The notes under the pieces: model-generated
Told to the model about the DNA's origin: nothing
The model's database searches: none
Seen by the model: the letters and a program-made list of their open reading frames with translations, nothing else
Program-made: the position numbers and the translations under genes
NCBI GenBank assembly: GCA_030431775.1
Contig: JAUIHW010000038.1
Location: 1-38,190 of the forward strand
DNA: 38,190 nucleotides
Direction of reading: 5' to 3'
DNA from: Gammaproteobacteria bacterium
GTDB taxonomy: Bacteria; Pseudomonadota; Gammaproteobacteria; Pseudomonadales; JAUIET01
In this document: positions 17,306 to 25,971 of the stretch, piece after piece
Layout of the letters: each line of letters begins with the position of its first letter
How positions within the stretch are numbered: position 1 is the first letter of the stretch

Positions 17306-19105
17306 CTATTCGTCCACTTTCAGTACCGCCAGAAATGCTTCTTGCGGAATCTCGACACGCCCTACCTGCTTCATTCGTTTCTTCCCCGCTTTTTGTTTTT
17401 CGAGCAACTTGCGTTTTCGGGTCACGTCACCGCCATAACATTTTGCAGTAACATTTTTTCGCAACGCTTTTACTGTGGTTCGGGCAATTACCTGCCCACC
17501 AATAGCCGCCTGGACCGCGACATCGAACATTTGCCGTGGTATCAGTTCTTTCATTTTTTCTGCCAATGCCCGACCGCGACCCTGTGCCTGCTCCCGATGG
17601 ACAATTGTAGCAAGCGCATCCACTTTCTCTCCATTAATCAGCACATCGACCCTGACCAGAGGAGCCGACTGAAAACGTTCAAATGCATAGTCCAGCGATG
17701 CATAACCGCGACTGACAGACTTCAAGCGGTCAAAAAAGTCCAGCACAACCTCACTCATGGGCAGTTCATATTCCAACGCTACTTGCTGAGCCAGAAATTT
17801 CATGTCTTTTTGAACACCGCGTTTTTCGACACACAAGGTGATCACGTTACCCAGATAATCCTGGGGCACGAGGATACTGGCCCGCACGATGGGTTCGCGC
17901 ATTTCGTCGATGCTGCCGCTCGCGGGCAGTTTGGAAGGGTTGTCCACCAATACCCTATCACCGGCGGTGGTGATCACTTCATAAACGACTGTCGGGGCTG
18001 TGGTGATCAGGTCCAGATCATACTCACGCTCAAGGCGCTCCTGAATGATCTCCATGTGCAGCATGCCGAGAAACCCGCAACGAAACCCAAAACCGAGCGC
18101 GTCAGAGGTTTCCGGTTCAAACTGCAGCGAAGCGTCGTTCAACGTGAGTTTACCCAGTGCGTCCCGAAACGCTTCATAGTCCTCACTGGACACAGTAAAA
18201 AGACCGGCATAAACCTGCGGTTTAATTGTTTTAAAGCCCGGCAGGGACTCAACATCAGGGGTACTGTTCAGCGTGATGGTGTCACCGACGGGTGCCCCAT
18301 GAATTTCCTTGATGCCAGCAACTATATAGCCAACTTCGCCAGCCAAAAGACAGTCCTTCGGAGTACGCTTGGGCGTAAAAACGCCGAGCTGATCAACCTG
18401 GTGCGTTCGCCCTGTCGATTTGATCAGCACTTTGTCTCGCGCGCTCAGCCGCCCTTCCTTGACCCTGACCAGCGACACCACTCCCAGATAGTTATCAAAC
18501 CAGGAGTCGATAATCAAGGCTCGCAGCGGCGCATCACGCGAACCCACGGGTGGCGGCACTTCGGCAACCAGGCGTTCCAGCACCTCTCTAACCCCCTGCC
18601 CTGATTTAGCGCTCACCTGCACTGCATCCGTGGCATCCAGGCCGATAATATCCTCAATTTCAGCACTGACTTTATCCGGGTCCGCTTGGGGAAGATCCAT
18701 CTTATTGAGTACTGGCACCACTTCCAGGCCTTGCTCTATTGCGGTGTAACAATTCGCAACCGACTGAGCCTCTACCCCTTGTGCAGCATCAACGACCAGC
18801 AAGGCCCCCTCACAGGCTGCCAGGGATCTGGACACTTCGTAGCTGAAGTCTACGTGCCCGGGCGTATCAATAAAATTCAGCTGATAGGTGAGGCCATCGC
18901 TGGCCTGATATTCCAGCGTAACGGATTGGGCCTTGATGGTAATGCCGCGCTCACGCTCGATATCCATCGAGTCCAGAACCTGCTCAGCCATTTCCCGCTC
19001 ACTGAGCCCGCCACAGAGCTGGATGAACCGGTCTGCCAGGGTGGATTTGCCATGGTCGATGTGCGCAATGATGGAAAAATTGCGGATCTGTTGCGGGTCG
19101 GTCAC
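17306..19105 (-). CDS. lepA: Elongation factor 4 (ribosomal back-translocase LepA)
   Basis: A translational GTPase with G1 [10 protein letters not shown]3 DTPGHVD and G4 NKMD, the EF-Tu-like domain 2, the EF-G-like domains, and the LepA-specific C-terminal domain ending near the Lys-rich [16 protein letters not shown] chose the GTG at 19105, which gives [11 protein letters not shown], aligned without gap to MSDLSHIRNFS of Pseudomonas, and 599 residues as in E. coli. An upstream GTG at 19129 would add eight residues but sits directly on the uridine tract of the mucD terminator. It follows mucD and leads the lepA-lepB-rnc-era-recO run. Confidence 0.95.
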   Translation of the reverse strand: MTDPQQIRNFSIIAHIDHGKSTLADRFIQLCGGLSEREMAEQVLDSMDIERERGITIKAQSVTLEYQASDGLTYQLNFIDTPGHVDFSYEVSRSLAACEGALLVVDAAQGVEAQSVANCYTAIEQGLEVVPVLNKMDLPQADPDKVSAEIEDIIGLDATDAVQVSAKSGQGVREVLERLVAEVPPPVGSRDAPLRALIIDSWFDNYLGVVSLVRVKEGRLSARDKVLIKSTGRTHQVDQLGVFTPKRTPKDCLLAGEVGYIVAGIKEIHGAPVGDTITLNSTPDVESLPGFKTIKPQVYAGLFTVSSEDYEAFRDALGKLTLNDASLQFEPETSDALGFGFRCGFLGMLHMEIIQERLEREYDLDLITTAPTVVYEVITTAGDRVLVDNPSKLPASGSIDEMREPIVRASILVPQDYLGNVITLCVEKRGVQKDMKFLAQQVALEYELPMSEVVLDFFDRLKSVSRGYASLDYAFERFQSAPLVRVDVLINGEKVDALATIVHREQAQGRGRALAEKMKELIPRQMFDVAVQAAIGGQVIARTTVKALRKNVTAKCYGGDVTRKRKLLEKQKAGKKRMKQVGRVEIPQEAFLAVLKVDE

Positions 19106-19135
19106 GCTATAAGGTCTGCTATTGGCCACAAAAGA

Positions 19136-19156
19136 CGCCCGCCAAGTAGGCGGGCG
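19136..19156 (-). terminator. Rho-independent terminator downstream of mucD
   Basis: On the minus strand an eight-pair stem, CGCCCGCC with GGCGGGCG and a five-base loop, is followed by TCTTTT. It lies 37 bases after the mucD stop and ends about 30 bases before the chosen lepA start. It should separate, fully or partly, the sigma-E operon from lepA-lepB-rnc-era-recO. Confidence 0.75.
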
Positions 19157-19192
19157 CCGGAAGGGCTGTGATTCTACCTTATTTCGGCACGC

Positions 19193-20602
19193 TTAGTCGG
19201 GAACCTTGATTGCTAAAAATCCTGGTTGTCCCTGGCGAACGATGCGCACCGCGACATGTTTGTCCGATGGCAGCTCACCGACCACAGTTTCGAAATCTTC
19301 GCTGTCGTCAATCGTTTTATTGTCAATTGATGTAATCACATCGCCACGACGCAGTCCGCTCGCTGCCGCTGCCTTTCCGGGTACAACCGAGCGTACAACC
19401 ACCCCGCCTTCCATTTTGAGCCGCGACTTCTGGGCGTCACTCAGGTCAAGCACAACCAACCCCAGGCGACCTCCATTATTTCGCTCTGAGTCGCGGTTGT
19501 TGCTGGCGACGTTGCCGGCACCATCATCCAGACTGCCCACTTCAACCCGCAGGGTTTTCCGCTTTCCATCACGCACGATCAGCATATTCACCTTGCTGCC
19601 TGGTTTGGTGCGCCCAACGATGTGCGGCAGGTCGGCCGATTCCCCAATTTCACGGCCGGCGAATTTAACAATCACATCGCCTTCCTTCACACCGGCACTG
19701 TCGGCGGGGCTATCTTCCAAGACCTGCGATACCAGCGCTCCAGCCGGTTTGTTCAGACCAAAAGACTCGGCCAGATCGCGAGAGATGTCCTGAATACCCA
19801 CACCTAGCCAGCCGCGGACTACATGTCCAGACTCCTTGAGCTGCTCGACAACATCCATCGCCACAGAGACCGGGATTGAGAATGACAAGCCGATTGAGCC
19901 ACCTGAACGGGTGTAGATTTGTGAATTAATTCCAACCACTTCGCCATTCATATTGAACAGTGGCCCGCCTGAATTTCCGGGGTTGATGGCCACATCAGTT
20001 TGGATAAATGGTACGTAATTTTCGCCCTCTTCGGTGGGCAGGGAACGCCCTTTGGCACTGACGATACCGGCCGTCACCGAGTAGTCCAGGCCAAAGGGAG
20101 AACCAATCGCGAGAACCCATTCACCCACTTTAAGGTCGTCTGAGTCGGCCATCTTCACAACCGGCAGATCTTCGCCATCGACTTTGAGCAGGGCCAGGTC
20201 CGAGCGCTTATCTGTGCCGATAATTTCGGCGGAAAACTCGCGGCGATCCTGCAGAATGACAGCAATCTCATCAGCACCTTCAACGACATGATTATTTGTC
20301 AGCAGAAAGCCGTCTGCCGAAATGAAAAAACCCGAGCCCAGGCCCTGCCGATTGTGTGGCTGAGGTCGCTGCTCGAAAAAACGCCGGAATATCTCCGGAA
20401 TTTCCTGATTTTCACCCAGCTCCGGTACCTGTGCCGGCTGCGATTTGCGCACAGTACTGATTTTGACCACGGCCGGTGCACTGTTTTTGACAATGTTGGT
20501 AAAGTCCGGCAGGGCCGCCATGGCCATTTGGCCCAGCAGTGCAAAAAACACCGCCAAAACCCAGCTTGAGTAAGACAAAAGTGTTTTACGAGAATGTAGC
20601 AT
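19193..20602 (-). CDS. mucD: Periplasmic serine endoprotease MucD (DegP/DegQ family)
   Basis: 469 residues from the ATG at 20602, which has an AAGGA site about eight bases upstream; the TTG at 20617 would fall on that site and is rejected. A signal peptide ends near AMA-ALP at residue 30. The trypsin-like triad is His105 (LTNNHVVEG), Asp135 (RSDLALLK) and Ser211 (NPGNSGGPL). Two PDZ domains follow. In pseudomonads MucD degrades misfolded envelope proteins and dampens AlgU activation. It is the last gene of the rpoE-mucA-mucB-rseC-mucD cluster, ends at a terminator, and has a possible weak sigma-E promoter of its own. Confidence 0.94.
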   Translation of the reverse strand: MLHSRKTLLSYSSWVLAVFFALLGQMAMAALPDFTNIVKNSAPAVVKISTVRKSQPAQVPELGENQEIPEIFRRFFEQRPQPHNRQGLGSGFFISADGFLLTNNHVVEGADEIAVILQDRREFSAEIIGTDKRSDLALLKVDGEDLPVVKMADSDDLKVGEWVLAIGSPFGLDYSVTAGIVSAKGRSLPTEEGENYVPFIQTDVAINPGNSGGPLFNMNGEVVGINSQIYTRSGGSIGLSFSIPVSVAMDVVEQLKESGHVVRGWLGVGIQDISRDLAESFGLNKPAGALVSQVLEDSPADSAGVKEGDVIVKFAGREIGESADLPHIVGRTKPGSKVNMLIVRDGKRKTLRVEVGSLDDGAGNVASNNRDSERNNGGRLGLVVLDLSDAQKSRLKMEGGVVVRSVVPGKAAAASGLRRGDVITSIDNKTIDDSEDFETVVGELPSDKHVAVRIVRQGQPGFLAIKVPD

Positions 20603-20680
20603 CTTTGTTCCTTTCAACTAAATACATCAGTTTGTGAGCCAGGGCACTGCCCCTAATATTATTCATAAAGCTCGCATCGT

Positions 20681-20708
20681 TCAGACAATTTAAAACGGCC
20701 AGGGTTGC
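20681..20708 (-). promoter_or_regulatory. Weak candidate sigma-E promoter for mucD
   Basis: On the minus strand a GCAACCC element (AAC core only) is separated by 16 bases from TCTGA, matching the AlgU/sigma-E -10 and spacing. It sits about 80 bases before the mucD start. The -35 departs from GAACTT at several positions, so this is a low-confidence call. Confidence 0.3.
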
Positions 20709-20710
20709 AA

Positions 20711-21151
20711 TTACTGCGACGCAATCGAATACAGTTGTGGCATAGCCGCCTGCTGTGAGCGATGCGTTTCCAGGTAACGGGACAAGGCAACCCCAGCACC
20801 CAGCCCGACAATACCGCTAAGAATACACTGCCATTCGGCCAAACCGGCCAACGTCGCCGCCATTGTGGCCGCCAGCAAGCCTCCCAGCGGCAGCAGATAG
20901 ACCCTCAGCGCACCGTGCACCAGGGCATTATCCGGCACAGTGAACTCCACCCAGTCACCCAAGCTCGGCGCACCCAGCTGGTTTGCGGGCACAAGCACTT
21001 TTAACTGATTGCGCCGCTCTGGATACAGCCCGGACAGCAGACTCTGCCCACACCCGGCCTTGGCAGCGCATTGTCCGCACGCTGACTTCTGCTGGGTTTC
21101 CACCCAAACAAAAGGGGCCTGGAGTGCAACCACTCGACCACTTTCAATCAT
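20711..21151 (-). CDS. rseC: RseC/MucC family positive regulator of sigma-E activity
   Basis: 146 residues. An N-terminal cytoplasmic part carries the cysteine cluster SACGQCAAKAGCGQ (CxxC plus a third Cys), typical of the RseC family, and two membrane helices follow at about 78-97 and 103-123. RseC proteins also take part in the SoxR-reducing complex in enterobacteria. The start overlaps the mucB stop by ATGA. Gene order matches mucC in Pseudomonas. Its exact effect on sigma-E is not clear even in model species. Confidence 0.88.
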   Translation of the reverse strand: MIESGRVVALQAPFVWVETQQKSACGQCAAKAGCGQSLLSGLYPERRNQLKVLVPANQLGAPSLGDWVEFTVPDNALVHGALRVYLLPLGGLLAATMAATLAGLAEWQCILSGIVGLGAGVALSRYLETHRSQQAAMPQLYSIASQ

Positions 21152-22167
21152 TGCTGGCCTGCTTGGGTACTGGCGCCCTGCTCAATGGCGGGCTCGACGC
21201 CTTCCGCAATCCGGACAGCGGTCGCCAGGGGCACCTCACCGACCACCGACACGGACGCCCAGGTTCCACCCAGTTTTCGCGGAGCCACATAGGCCTGGGT
21301 ACTACCATTACGTGACTGAAACACGCTGACAGGTTTGCTGGTGGCTTCGACAAAAACGGAAAACAAGGCCAGACCGTCGGTGAAATGCTGAGAAGACACT
21401 TGCGGTTGATCCTCTACCGCATGGCGCTGATGAGCAGCAGGCATAAACCCCGCCGGTTTCCAGCCCAACCGCCAGGTCGTTGCACGCGCTTTCGAAAGAT
21501 GGACAGGAACGCCATGGAAGTCCTCAAAAACCACATCGTCACCCACCGGTTCCAAAGCCTGAGGGTCTACAGCGTCACCGACCATAATCTGGGAAAACTG
21601 AGCACTTTCAAGCACTGTTTCGCCGGCACCCAACACTTCGGATTTCAGTAACAGGCCGCTGGCCCGATCGAGGTGCAAACGATAACTGTAGCGGTGTTCG
21701 TCCGTTGGACGCACCAGCACCACCGAGCTTGGCCGGCCCGCTACCCGCCCTGGCGCCAACAATTCCAATTGGTAGTAACCGTGTAACTGTGTTCCCTGCG
21801 AGCCGGCAGAATAGTGCCCGAAGAGATGGCCCGCCGCACTATCGAGCAGCAGGCGCTGGCCAACATGCACGCAGTCGATATCGTGTGCACCGCGCACCAC
21901 CTGCAGGGGTTTGCCATCAAGATAGACCAGGCGCTCGTACTCTTGGCCGTCCTTAACGACATGCACGATACGTACCGAACGCATTTCACCGCCGCGGTTA
22001 AGTACCAGCACCCCATCGTAAGTCTGTTCACGGAAGCTGGCAGTCATACCCTGCATCAGAGCAGTCGCTTTGGCAAACTCGTCCGCTTCAGCCCCAGCCA
22101 ATGCGGAACAGCTGGCAAGCAATAGCCATACAAACGCCAGCGGGAACAGCATACGACGGTTCATCAT
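21148..22167 (-). CDS. mucB: Sigma-E regulatory protein MucB/RseB
   Basis: 339 residues from the ATG at 22167, ten bases after the mucA stop, with an AGGTGG site upstream; longer in-frame starts lie inside mucA. An N-terminal signal segment is followed by the MucB/RseB lipoprotein-sensing fold (SFREQTYDGVLVLNRGGEMRS and later RYSYRLHLDRASGLLLKSEV). It protects the anti-sigma factor MucA from proteolysis in the periplasm. The signal peptide contains LLASC, a possible lipobox, as well as an ALA-GAE signal peptidase I site, so lipidation is undecided. Confidence 0.92.
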   Translation of the reverse strand: MMNRRMLFPLAFVWLLLASCSALAGAEADEFAKATALMQGMTASFREQTYDGVLVLNRGGEMRSVRIVHVVKDGQEYERLVYLDGKPLQVVRGAHDIDCVHVGQRLLLDSAAGHLFGHYSAGSQGTQLHGYYQLELLAPGRVAGRPSSVVLVRPTDEHRYSYRLHLDRASGLLLKSEVLGAGETVLESAQFSQIMVGDAVDPQALEPVGDDVVFEDFHGVPVHLSKARATTWRLGWKPAGFMPAAHQRHAVEDQPQVSSQHFTDGLALFSVFVEATSKPVSVFQSRNGSTQAYVAPRKLGGTWASVSVVGEVPLATAVRIAEGVEPAIEQGASTQAGQQ

Positions 22168-22177
22168 TCCAGGCCAC

Positions 22178-22765
22178 CTATTGCACGCGGTAACTGGCAA
22201 CGCGGGCCAGCGGCATGGCGCCCTGGCTACCATTCATACTGGCATGACGGGCGTGGATCTGCATATAGGTGTTGACCCGTTGCTGCAGCAGCGCCTGCTC
22301 AATGGCTCGCTGGGCCTCATGATTTGTGTTCCGGCCCGCACCGTCTGTCACCGGCACCAGGTTTTGCCTCGCCGCACTCAATGCAGGCGAAGTGGCTGCG
22401 CCAAGCTCTGCAAGCTGCGGGGTTGCTTCACCGTTCGTTCGATTGAGCAAAGGCCCACTGAACACAACCACCGCCGCTACACTGGCTGCCAGAGCCAGAC
22501 TCGCCGCTGGTTTGAGCCAACGAGGCCATTCACTGACTGTAGGCCCACTTTCATCGGCGACCGCAGCGGCTACCTGCTGACTGATATCAAGCCCGAGATA
22601 GCGATTATCAGCGTCCTGTAGAGCTGATCGCTGCAGCTGATACCGCCGAAATTTTTCACTGACCTGTGGGTCGCCGGCAGATTCTTTTAACACCCGGTGC
22701 AGCTCAAACTCGCTGAGTTCTCCGTCCATCAAAGCCGAAATCGGCTCCTTGCTGTTATCCAACAT
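22178..22765 (-). CDS. mucA: Anti-sigma-E factor MucA/RseA
   Basis: 195 residues from the ATG at 22765, preceded by TAGGA; the longer frame from 22804 adds 13 residues not seen in the family, and Pseudomonas MucA is 194. The N-terminal domain has KEPISALMDGELSEFELHRVL, the sigma-binding helix typical of RseA/MucA. One membrane helix spans about 84-105, followed by a periplasmic domain that MucB should bind. It tethers AlgU/RpoE at the inner membrane until regulated proteolysis. It lies directly downstream of rpoE. Confidence 0.92.
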   Translation of the reverse strand: MLDNSKEPISALMDGELSEFELHRVLKESAGDPQVSEKFRRYQLQRSALQDADNRYLGLDISQQVAAAVADESGPTVSEWPRWLKPAASLALAASVAAVVVFSGPLLNRTNGEATPQLAELGAATSPALSAARQNLVPVTDGAGRNTNHEAQRAIEQALLQQRVNTYMQIHARHASMNGSQGAMPLARVASYRVQ

Positions 22766-22837
22766 AATTCCTAGCTCTCCAAATGGGGTATGCCCCCTCT
22801 CCACTGCTCCGTTGAACCTGATGGGTCTTTAGTCGCC

Positions 22838-23416
22838 TCATTTGAATAAAGGTTCAAGCTGTTTATCAATCGCCTCTCGGGCACGAAAAATGCGCGATCG
22901 TACCGTGCCCACCGGACAGTCCATCACGTCGGCGATATCCTCGTAACTCAGACCATCAAATTCACGCAAAGTTACCGCGGTCCGCAGGTCTTCAGGCAGC
23001 TGATTCAGGGCCTGGTTCACAATCTCTTTCAATTCTTCGCCAAAAAGATGGTTTTCAGGGTTCTCAATGTCTTTCAGTTGGCTGGCTGATTCGTAGAACT
23101 CGGCATCCTGAACATCGATATCACTGCCCGGTGGGCGCCGCCCTTTAGCCATCAGGTGATTTTTCGCAGTGTTGATTGCTATCCGGTATAACCAGGTATA
23201 AAACTGACTGTCACCGCGAAATTTTGGAATTGCCCGATAGGCCTTGATAAACGCTTCCTGGGTGACATCCTGGACTTCGGCCACATCGCGCACATAGCGA
23301 CCCACCAGACTCAATATCTTGTGCTGGTATTTGAGCACGAGCATATCAAAGGCTTTGTTGTCGCCCTTCTTCACCCGCTGGACTAACTGCTGGTCCGTTT
23401 GCTGACTCGTCGTCAC
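22838..23416 (-). CDS. rpoE: RNA polymerase sigma factor RpoE/AlgU
   Basis: 192 residues from the GTG at 23416, giving seven residues before DQQLV where Pseudomonas AlgU (193 aa) has six. The longer frame to 23518 runs through a sigma-E promoter and is rejected. Region 2 shows LVLKYQHKILSL and the YTWLYRIAINTAKNHL segment; region 4 shows LPEDLRTAVTLREFDGLSYEDIA and CPVGTVRSRIFRAREAID. It is an ECF sigma factor for envelope stress, and in pseudomonads for alginate. It heads the rpoE-mucA-mucB-rseC-mucD operon, diverging from nadB, and is probably autoregulated. Confidence 0.94.
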   Translation of the reverse strand: MTTSQQTDQQLVQRVKKGDNKAFDMLVLKYQHKILSLVGRYVRDVAEVQDVTQEAFIKAYRAIPKFRGDSQFYTWLYRIAINTAKNHLMAKGRRPPGSDIDVQDAEFYESASQLKDIENPENHLFGEELKEIVNQALNQLPEDLRTAVTLREFDGLSYEDIADVMDCPVGTVRSRIFRAREAIDKQLEPLFK

Positions 23417-23476
23417 ACCTGCCCCAAAAGCCTTCTCAGCCACATTTTTTCTATCTCTGGACCAATCGACTGTCCC

Positions 23477-23504
23477 TGAGATGCGCATTATCGGCCTGAG
23501 TTCC
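23477..23504 (-). promoter_or_regulatory. Sigma-E/AlgU-type autoregulatory promoter of rpoE
   Basis: On the minus strand GGAACTC (23498-23504) is followed after 16 bases by TCTCA (23477-23481). The AlgU/sigma-E consensus is GAACTT, 16-17 bases, TCTGA, so only one base differs in each box. The expected start is near 23470, leaving about 50 bases of leader before the GTG of rpoE. Autoregulation of rpoE/algU is known in E. coli and Pseudomonas. Confidence 0.7.
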
Positions 23505-23652
23505 CGGAAAAGGGTCAAATATGGCCGAGTGGGGTGTATTATGCCCGCTTAGACCTGCTCGACGCCAGCCACTGGTTCAGGCGGTACGATCGACAGGGTC
23601 GAGCCTGCACACGCAGTATTAATGGTTGGCAGCGAGTACAAGACAAGAGCAC

Positions 23653-25239
23653 ATGAGCAGATACTTTTACCATGATGTACTGATAATCGGCAGTGGGGTG
23701 GCCGGTCTTTCACTGGCACTCAGTCTGTCCCGCAATGGCCGAATCGCCGTGCTGTCCAAATACAGCATGCAGCAGGGCGCTTCCTTCTATGCTCAAGGCG
23801 GAATTGCTGCCGTTATCGACCCGGATGACAGTGTGGAAGCCCATGTCAACGACACCCTGAGTGCCGGCGCTGGGCTGTGCGACGAACAAGCCGTACGCTT
23901 CACAGTGGAGAACAGTCGGGCCGGCATAGAGTGGTTGGTCGAACAAGGTGTGGAGTTTACCCGGCGCGAGCATAAGGACGATTACCACCTCACTCAGGAA
24001 GGTGGCCATAGCCATCGCCGCATTCTGCACGCGGCTGATGCAACCGGAAAAGTCGTGATAGAAGCATTGATCGATAATGTGCTTCAACATCCGCATATCG
24101 ATATCTACGAAAACCACCTGGCGATCGACCTGATCACCGACCAGAATCGCTGTGTCGGCGCCTACGTGCTCGACCACCAGAGCGGACAGGTTGATACCTA
24201 CCAGGCCCGGTTCGTTGTGCTGGCCACCGGTGGCGCGAGTAAGGTGTACCTGTATACCAGCAATCCCGATGGCGCCAGCGGCGATGGTATCGCTATGGCC
24301 TGGCGGGCCGGTTGCCGGGTCGCTAATATGGAATTCAACCAGTTCCATCCGACCTGCCTTTATCATCCGCAGGCAAAGTCGTTTTTGCTGACTGAAGCTC
24401 TGCGGGGGGAAGGCGCCTATCTGCGACTACCCGACGGTGAACGCTTTATGCCACGCTTTGACGAGCGGGCGGAGCTGGCCCCGCGAGACATCGTTGCCAG
24501 AGCAATAGATCATGAAATGAAGCGCCTGGGTAGCGACTGCGTTTTTCTTGATATCTCGCATCGACCGAGGGAGTTTATTGAGCAACATTTCCCCACTGTT
24601 ATGAATGGCTGTGCTCAGTTCGGCCTCGATATTACGAAAGAACCGATTCCTGTGGTACCCGCGGCCCACTACAGCTGTGGGGGGATTATGATCGACCAGC
24701 ACGGCCACACCGATTTGGCTAGCCTATACGCCATTGGCGAGACCACCTTCACCGGTTTGCACGGCGCCAACCGAATGGCCAGCAATTCGCTACTGGAATG
24801 TATTGTGTACGCAAAGTCTGCCTGCCAACACATCGAGGCTAGCTGGGCAAGCGTCCCAAAGCCTGCGCAAGCACCTCTATGGGATGAATCTCAGGTAACA
24901 GACTCCGACGAGAACGTGGTGATTTCACATAATTGGGACGAGCTGCGCCGCTTTATGTGGGACTATGTCGGTATTGTCCGCACCAACAAGCGTCTGCAGC
25001 GGGCCCTCAACAGGGTTGATCTGCTGCAAAAAGAGATAGCGGAGTACTACGGTAATTTTAAGGTTTCCAACGACCTGATCGAGCTTCGCAACCTCGCTCA
25101 GGTTGCGGAGTTGATCATCCATTCCGCCATGCTGCGCAAAGAAAGCCGCGGACTGCATTACACTTTGGATTACCCTGAGCTTCTGCCGCAGGCCAATAAC
25201 ACCATATTAACACCTCCCATGTGCGAGGCTGATCAATAA
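23653..25239 (+). CDS. nadB: L-aspartate oxidase
   Basis: 528 residues from the ATG at 23653; an upstream in-frame TTG at 23626 adds nine residues not supported by the family. The FAD-binding motif [17 protein letters not shown] lies close to the N-terminus. Highly conserved NadB segments follow: [60 protein letters not shown] and HYSCGGIMI. The enzyme oxidises aspartate to iminoaspartate, the first step of de novo NAD synthesis. It diverges from rpoE, the arrangement seen in Pseudomonas and E. coli. Its last 33 bases overlap ygfX on the other strand. Confidence 0.97.
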   Translation: MSRYFYHDVLIIGSGVAGLSLALSLSRNGRIAVLSKYSMQQGASFYAQGGIAAVIDPDDSVEAHVNDTLSAGAGLCDEQAVRFTVENSRAGIEWLVEQGVEFTRREHKDDYHLTQEGGHSHRRILHAADATGKVVIEALIDNVLQHPHIDIYENHLAIDLITDQNRCVGAYVLDHQSGQVDTYQARFVVLATGGASKVYLYTSNPDGASGDGIAMAWRAGCRVANMEFNQFHPTCLYHPQAKSFLLTEALRGEGAYLRLPDGERFMPRFDERAELAPRDIVARAIDHEMKRLGSDCVFLDISHRPREFIEQHFPTVMNGCAQFGLDITKEPIPVVPAAHYSCGGIMIDQHGHTDLASLYAIGETTFTGLHGANRMASNSLLECIVYAKSACQHIEASWASVPKPAQAPLWDESQVTDSDENVVISHNWDELRRFMWDYVGIVRTNKRLQRALNRVDLLQKEIAEYYGNFKVSNDLIELRNLAQVAELIIHSAMLRKESRGLHYTLDYPELLPQANNTILTPPMCEADQ

Positions 25240-25653
25240 AGCCCGCAGTTTACGCCGCTGATCAGCCGATGCAGAATCAGGCAATACCAGGCTGCTGTAC
25301 GTTTTGGGCCAGCGGCGACCAGGCTCCCGCCGCCGAAACACCAGCGCGATCATGCTGCTGGTCAGTACTGTATCCTGCGGTGACAAGTCCACCTCAAGCC
25401 AGCGGCCGCGATCGACCTGGATGCTCCAACACCCCTGCTCAAAGCGCAACGCGGTAACACAGTGAACACCCCAAGAGTGGGCCACGGCGAGTAAGTGCCA
25501 GCCACCCGCCACAGCAACAACCGTCATGAGAACGGCAGCGGTGGCGAAAGGCTGAACTTGCAGCGCTACTATGATCAGAAGCAGGTAGATGCTCCCGACG
25601 GCCACGAGCAGCCGTTTTGATGGAACAATCCTAAGTTCCAGCGGCGCTGGCAT
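25207..25653 (-). CDS. ygfX: YgfX family inner-membrane protein
   Basis: 148 residues from the ATG at 25653; the TTG at 25677 would lie deeper in sdhE. Two hydrophobic helices near residues 15-55 ([19 protein letters not shown] and [16 protein letters not shown]) are followed by a small beta-rich cytoplasmic domain with [10 protein letters not shown] and [10 protein letters not shown]. Length, topology and its position directly after sdhE match YgfX, described in E. coli as the toxin CptA that affects MreB and FtsZ. Sequence conservation in this family is low, so the call rests largely on context. It overlaps sdhE by 23 bases and the nadB 3' end by 33 bases. Confidence 0.75.
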   Translation of the reverse strand: MPAPLELRIVPSKRLLVAVGSIYLLLIIVALQVQPFATAAVLMTVVAVAGGWHLLAVAHSWGVHCVTALRFEQGCWSIQVDRGRWLEVDLSPQDTVLTSSMIALVFRRREPGRRWPKTYSSLVLPDSASADQRRKLRALLISLAHGRC

Positions 25654-25891
25654 GGTGTTGCACAATCCGTTGCACAATGGCTTTAAGGTCTTCGCTCTGC
25701 GGTTCTTTGCGTTGCATCAGCCAAGCGTAGAGTTCAGTGTCCTCACAATCCAGCAGCGCACGGTAGCTCGCCTGATCGGACTCCGCCAGACTCTCGTAGC
25801 AAGTTTCCACGAACGGCACCAGGATAAGATCCAGCTCCAACATACCACGCCGACTGTGCCAATAGACCCTACTCGATTCTGTGCTTTCCAA
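25631..25891 (-). CDS. sdhE: FAD assembly factor SdhE
   Basis: 86 residues from a TTG at 25891; E. coli SdhE has 88. The key motif is YWHSRRGMLELDLILVPF, holding the conserved RGxxE used to flavinylate succinate dehydrogenase. The frame is open to an ATG at 25963, but that start would leave only eight bases to the divergent ygfZ and adds 24 residues without family counterpart. A TATACT promoter element at 25928-25933 lies inside that extension. The TTG gives the same spacing to YWHSRRG as the Pseudomonas protein. It is followed by ygfX, the usual pair. Confidence 0.85.
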   Translation of the reverse strand: MESTESSRVYWHSRRGMLELDLILVPFVETCYESLAESDQASYRALLDCEDTELYAWLMQRKEPQSEDLKAIVQRIVQHHASAAGT

Positions 25892-25927
25892 ATTCTTGCC
25901 CAACCCATCGCGTGCACTCCAGAGAAT

Positions 25928-25956
25928 AGTATACTGGTCGCATCTCAGTCGCCCAA
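25928..25956 (-). promoter_or_regulatory. Candidate sigma-70 promoter for sdhE-ygfX
   Basis: On the minus strand TTGGGC (25951-25956) is separated by 17 bases from TATACT (25928-25933). The -10 lies in the palindrome AGTATACT, so it could be read on both strands and might also serve the divergent ygfZ gene. The start would fall near 25921, upstream of the chosen TTG codon. Confidence 0.4.
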
Positions 25957-25971
25957 GCACCATGAGTATTT

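Noticed and set aside
17198-18604. A 468-codon plus-strand open frame opposite lepA and lepB
   Set aside because: It is antisense to two certain genes, its translation has no family resemblance and it is rich in His, Gln and Cys as expected from a shadow frame.
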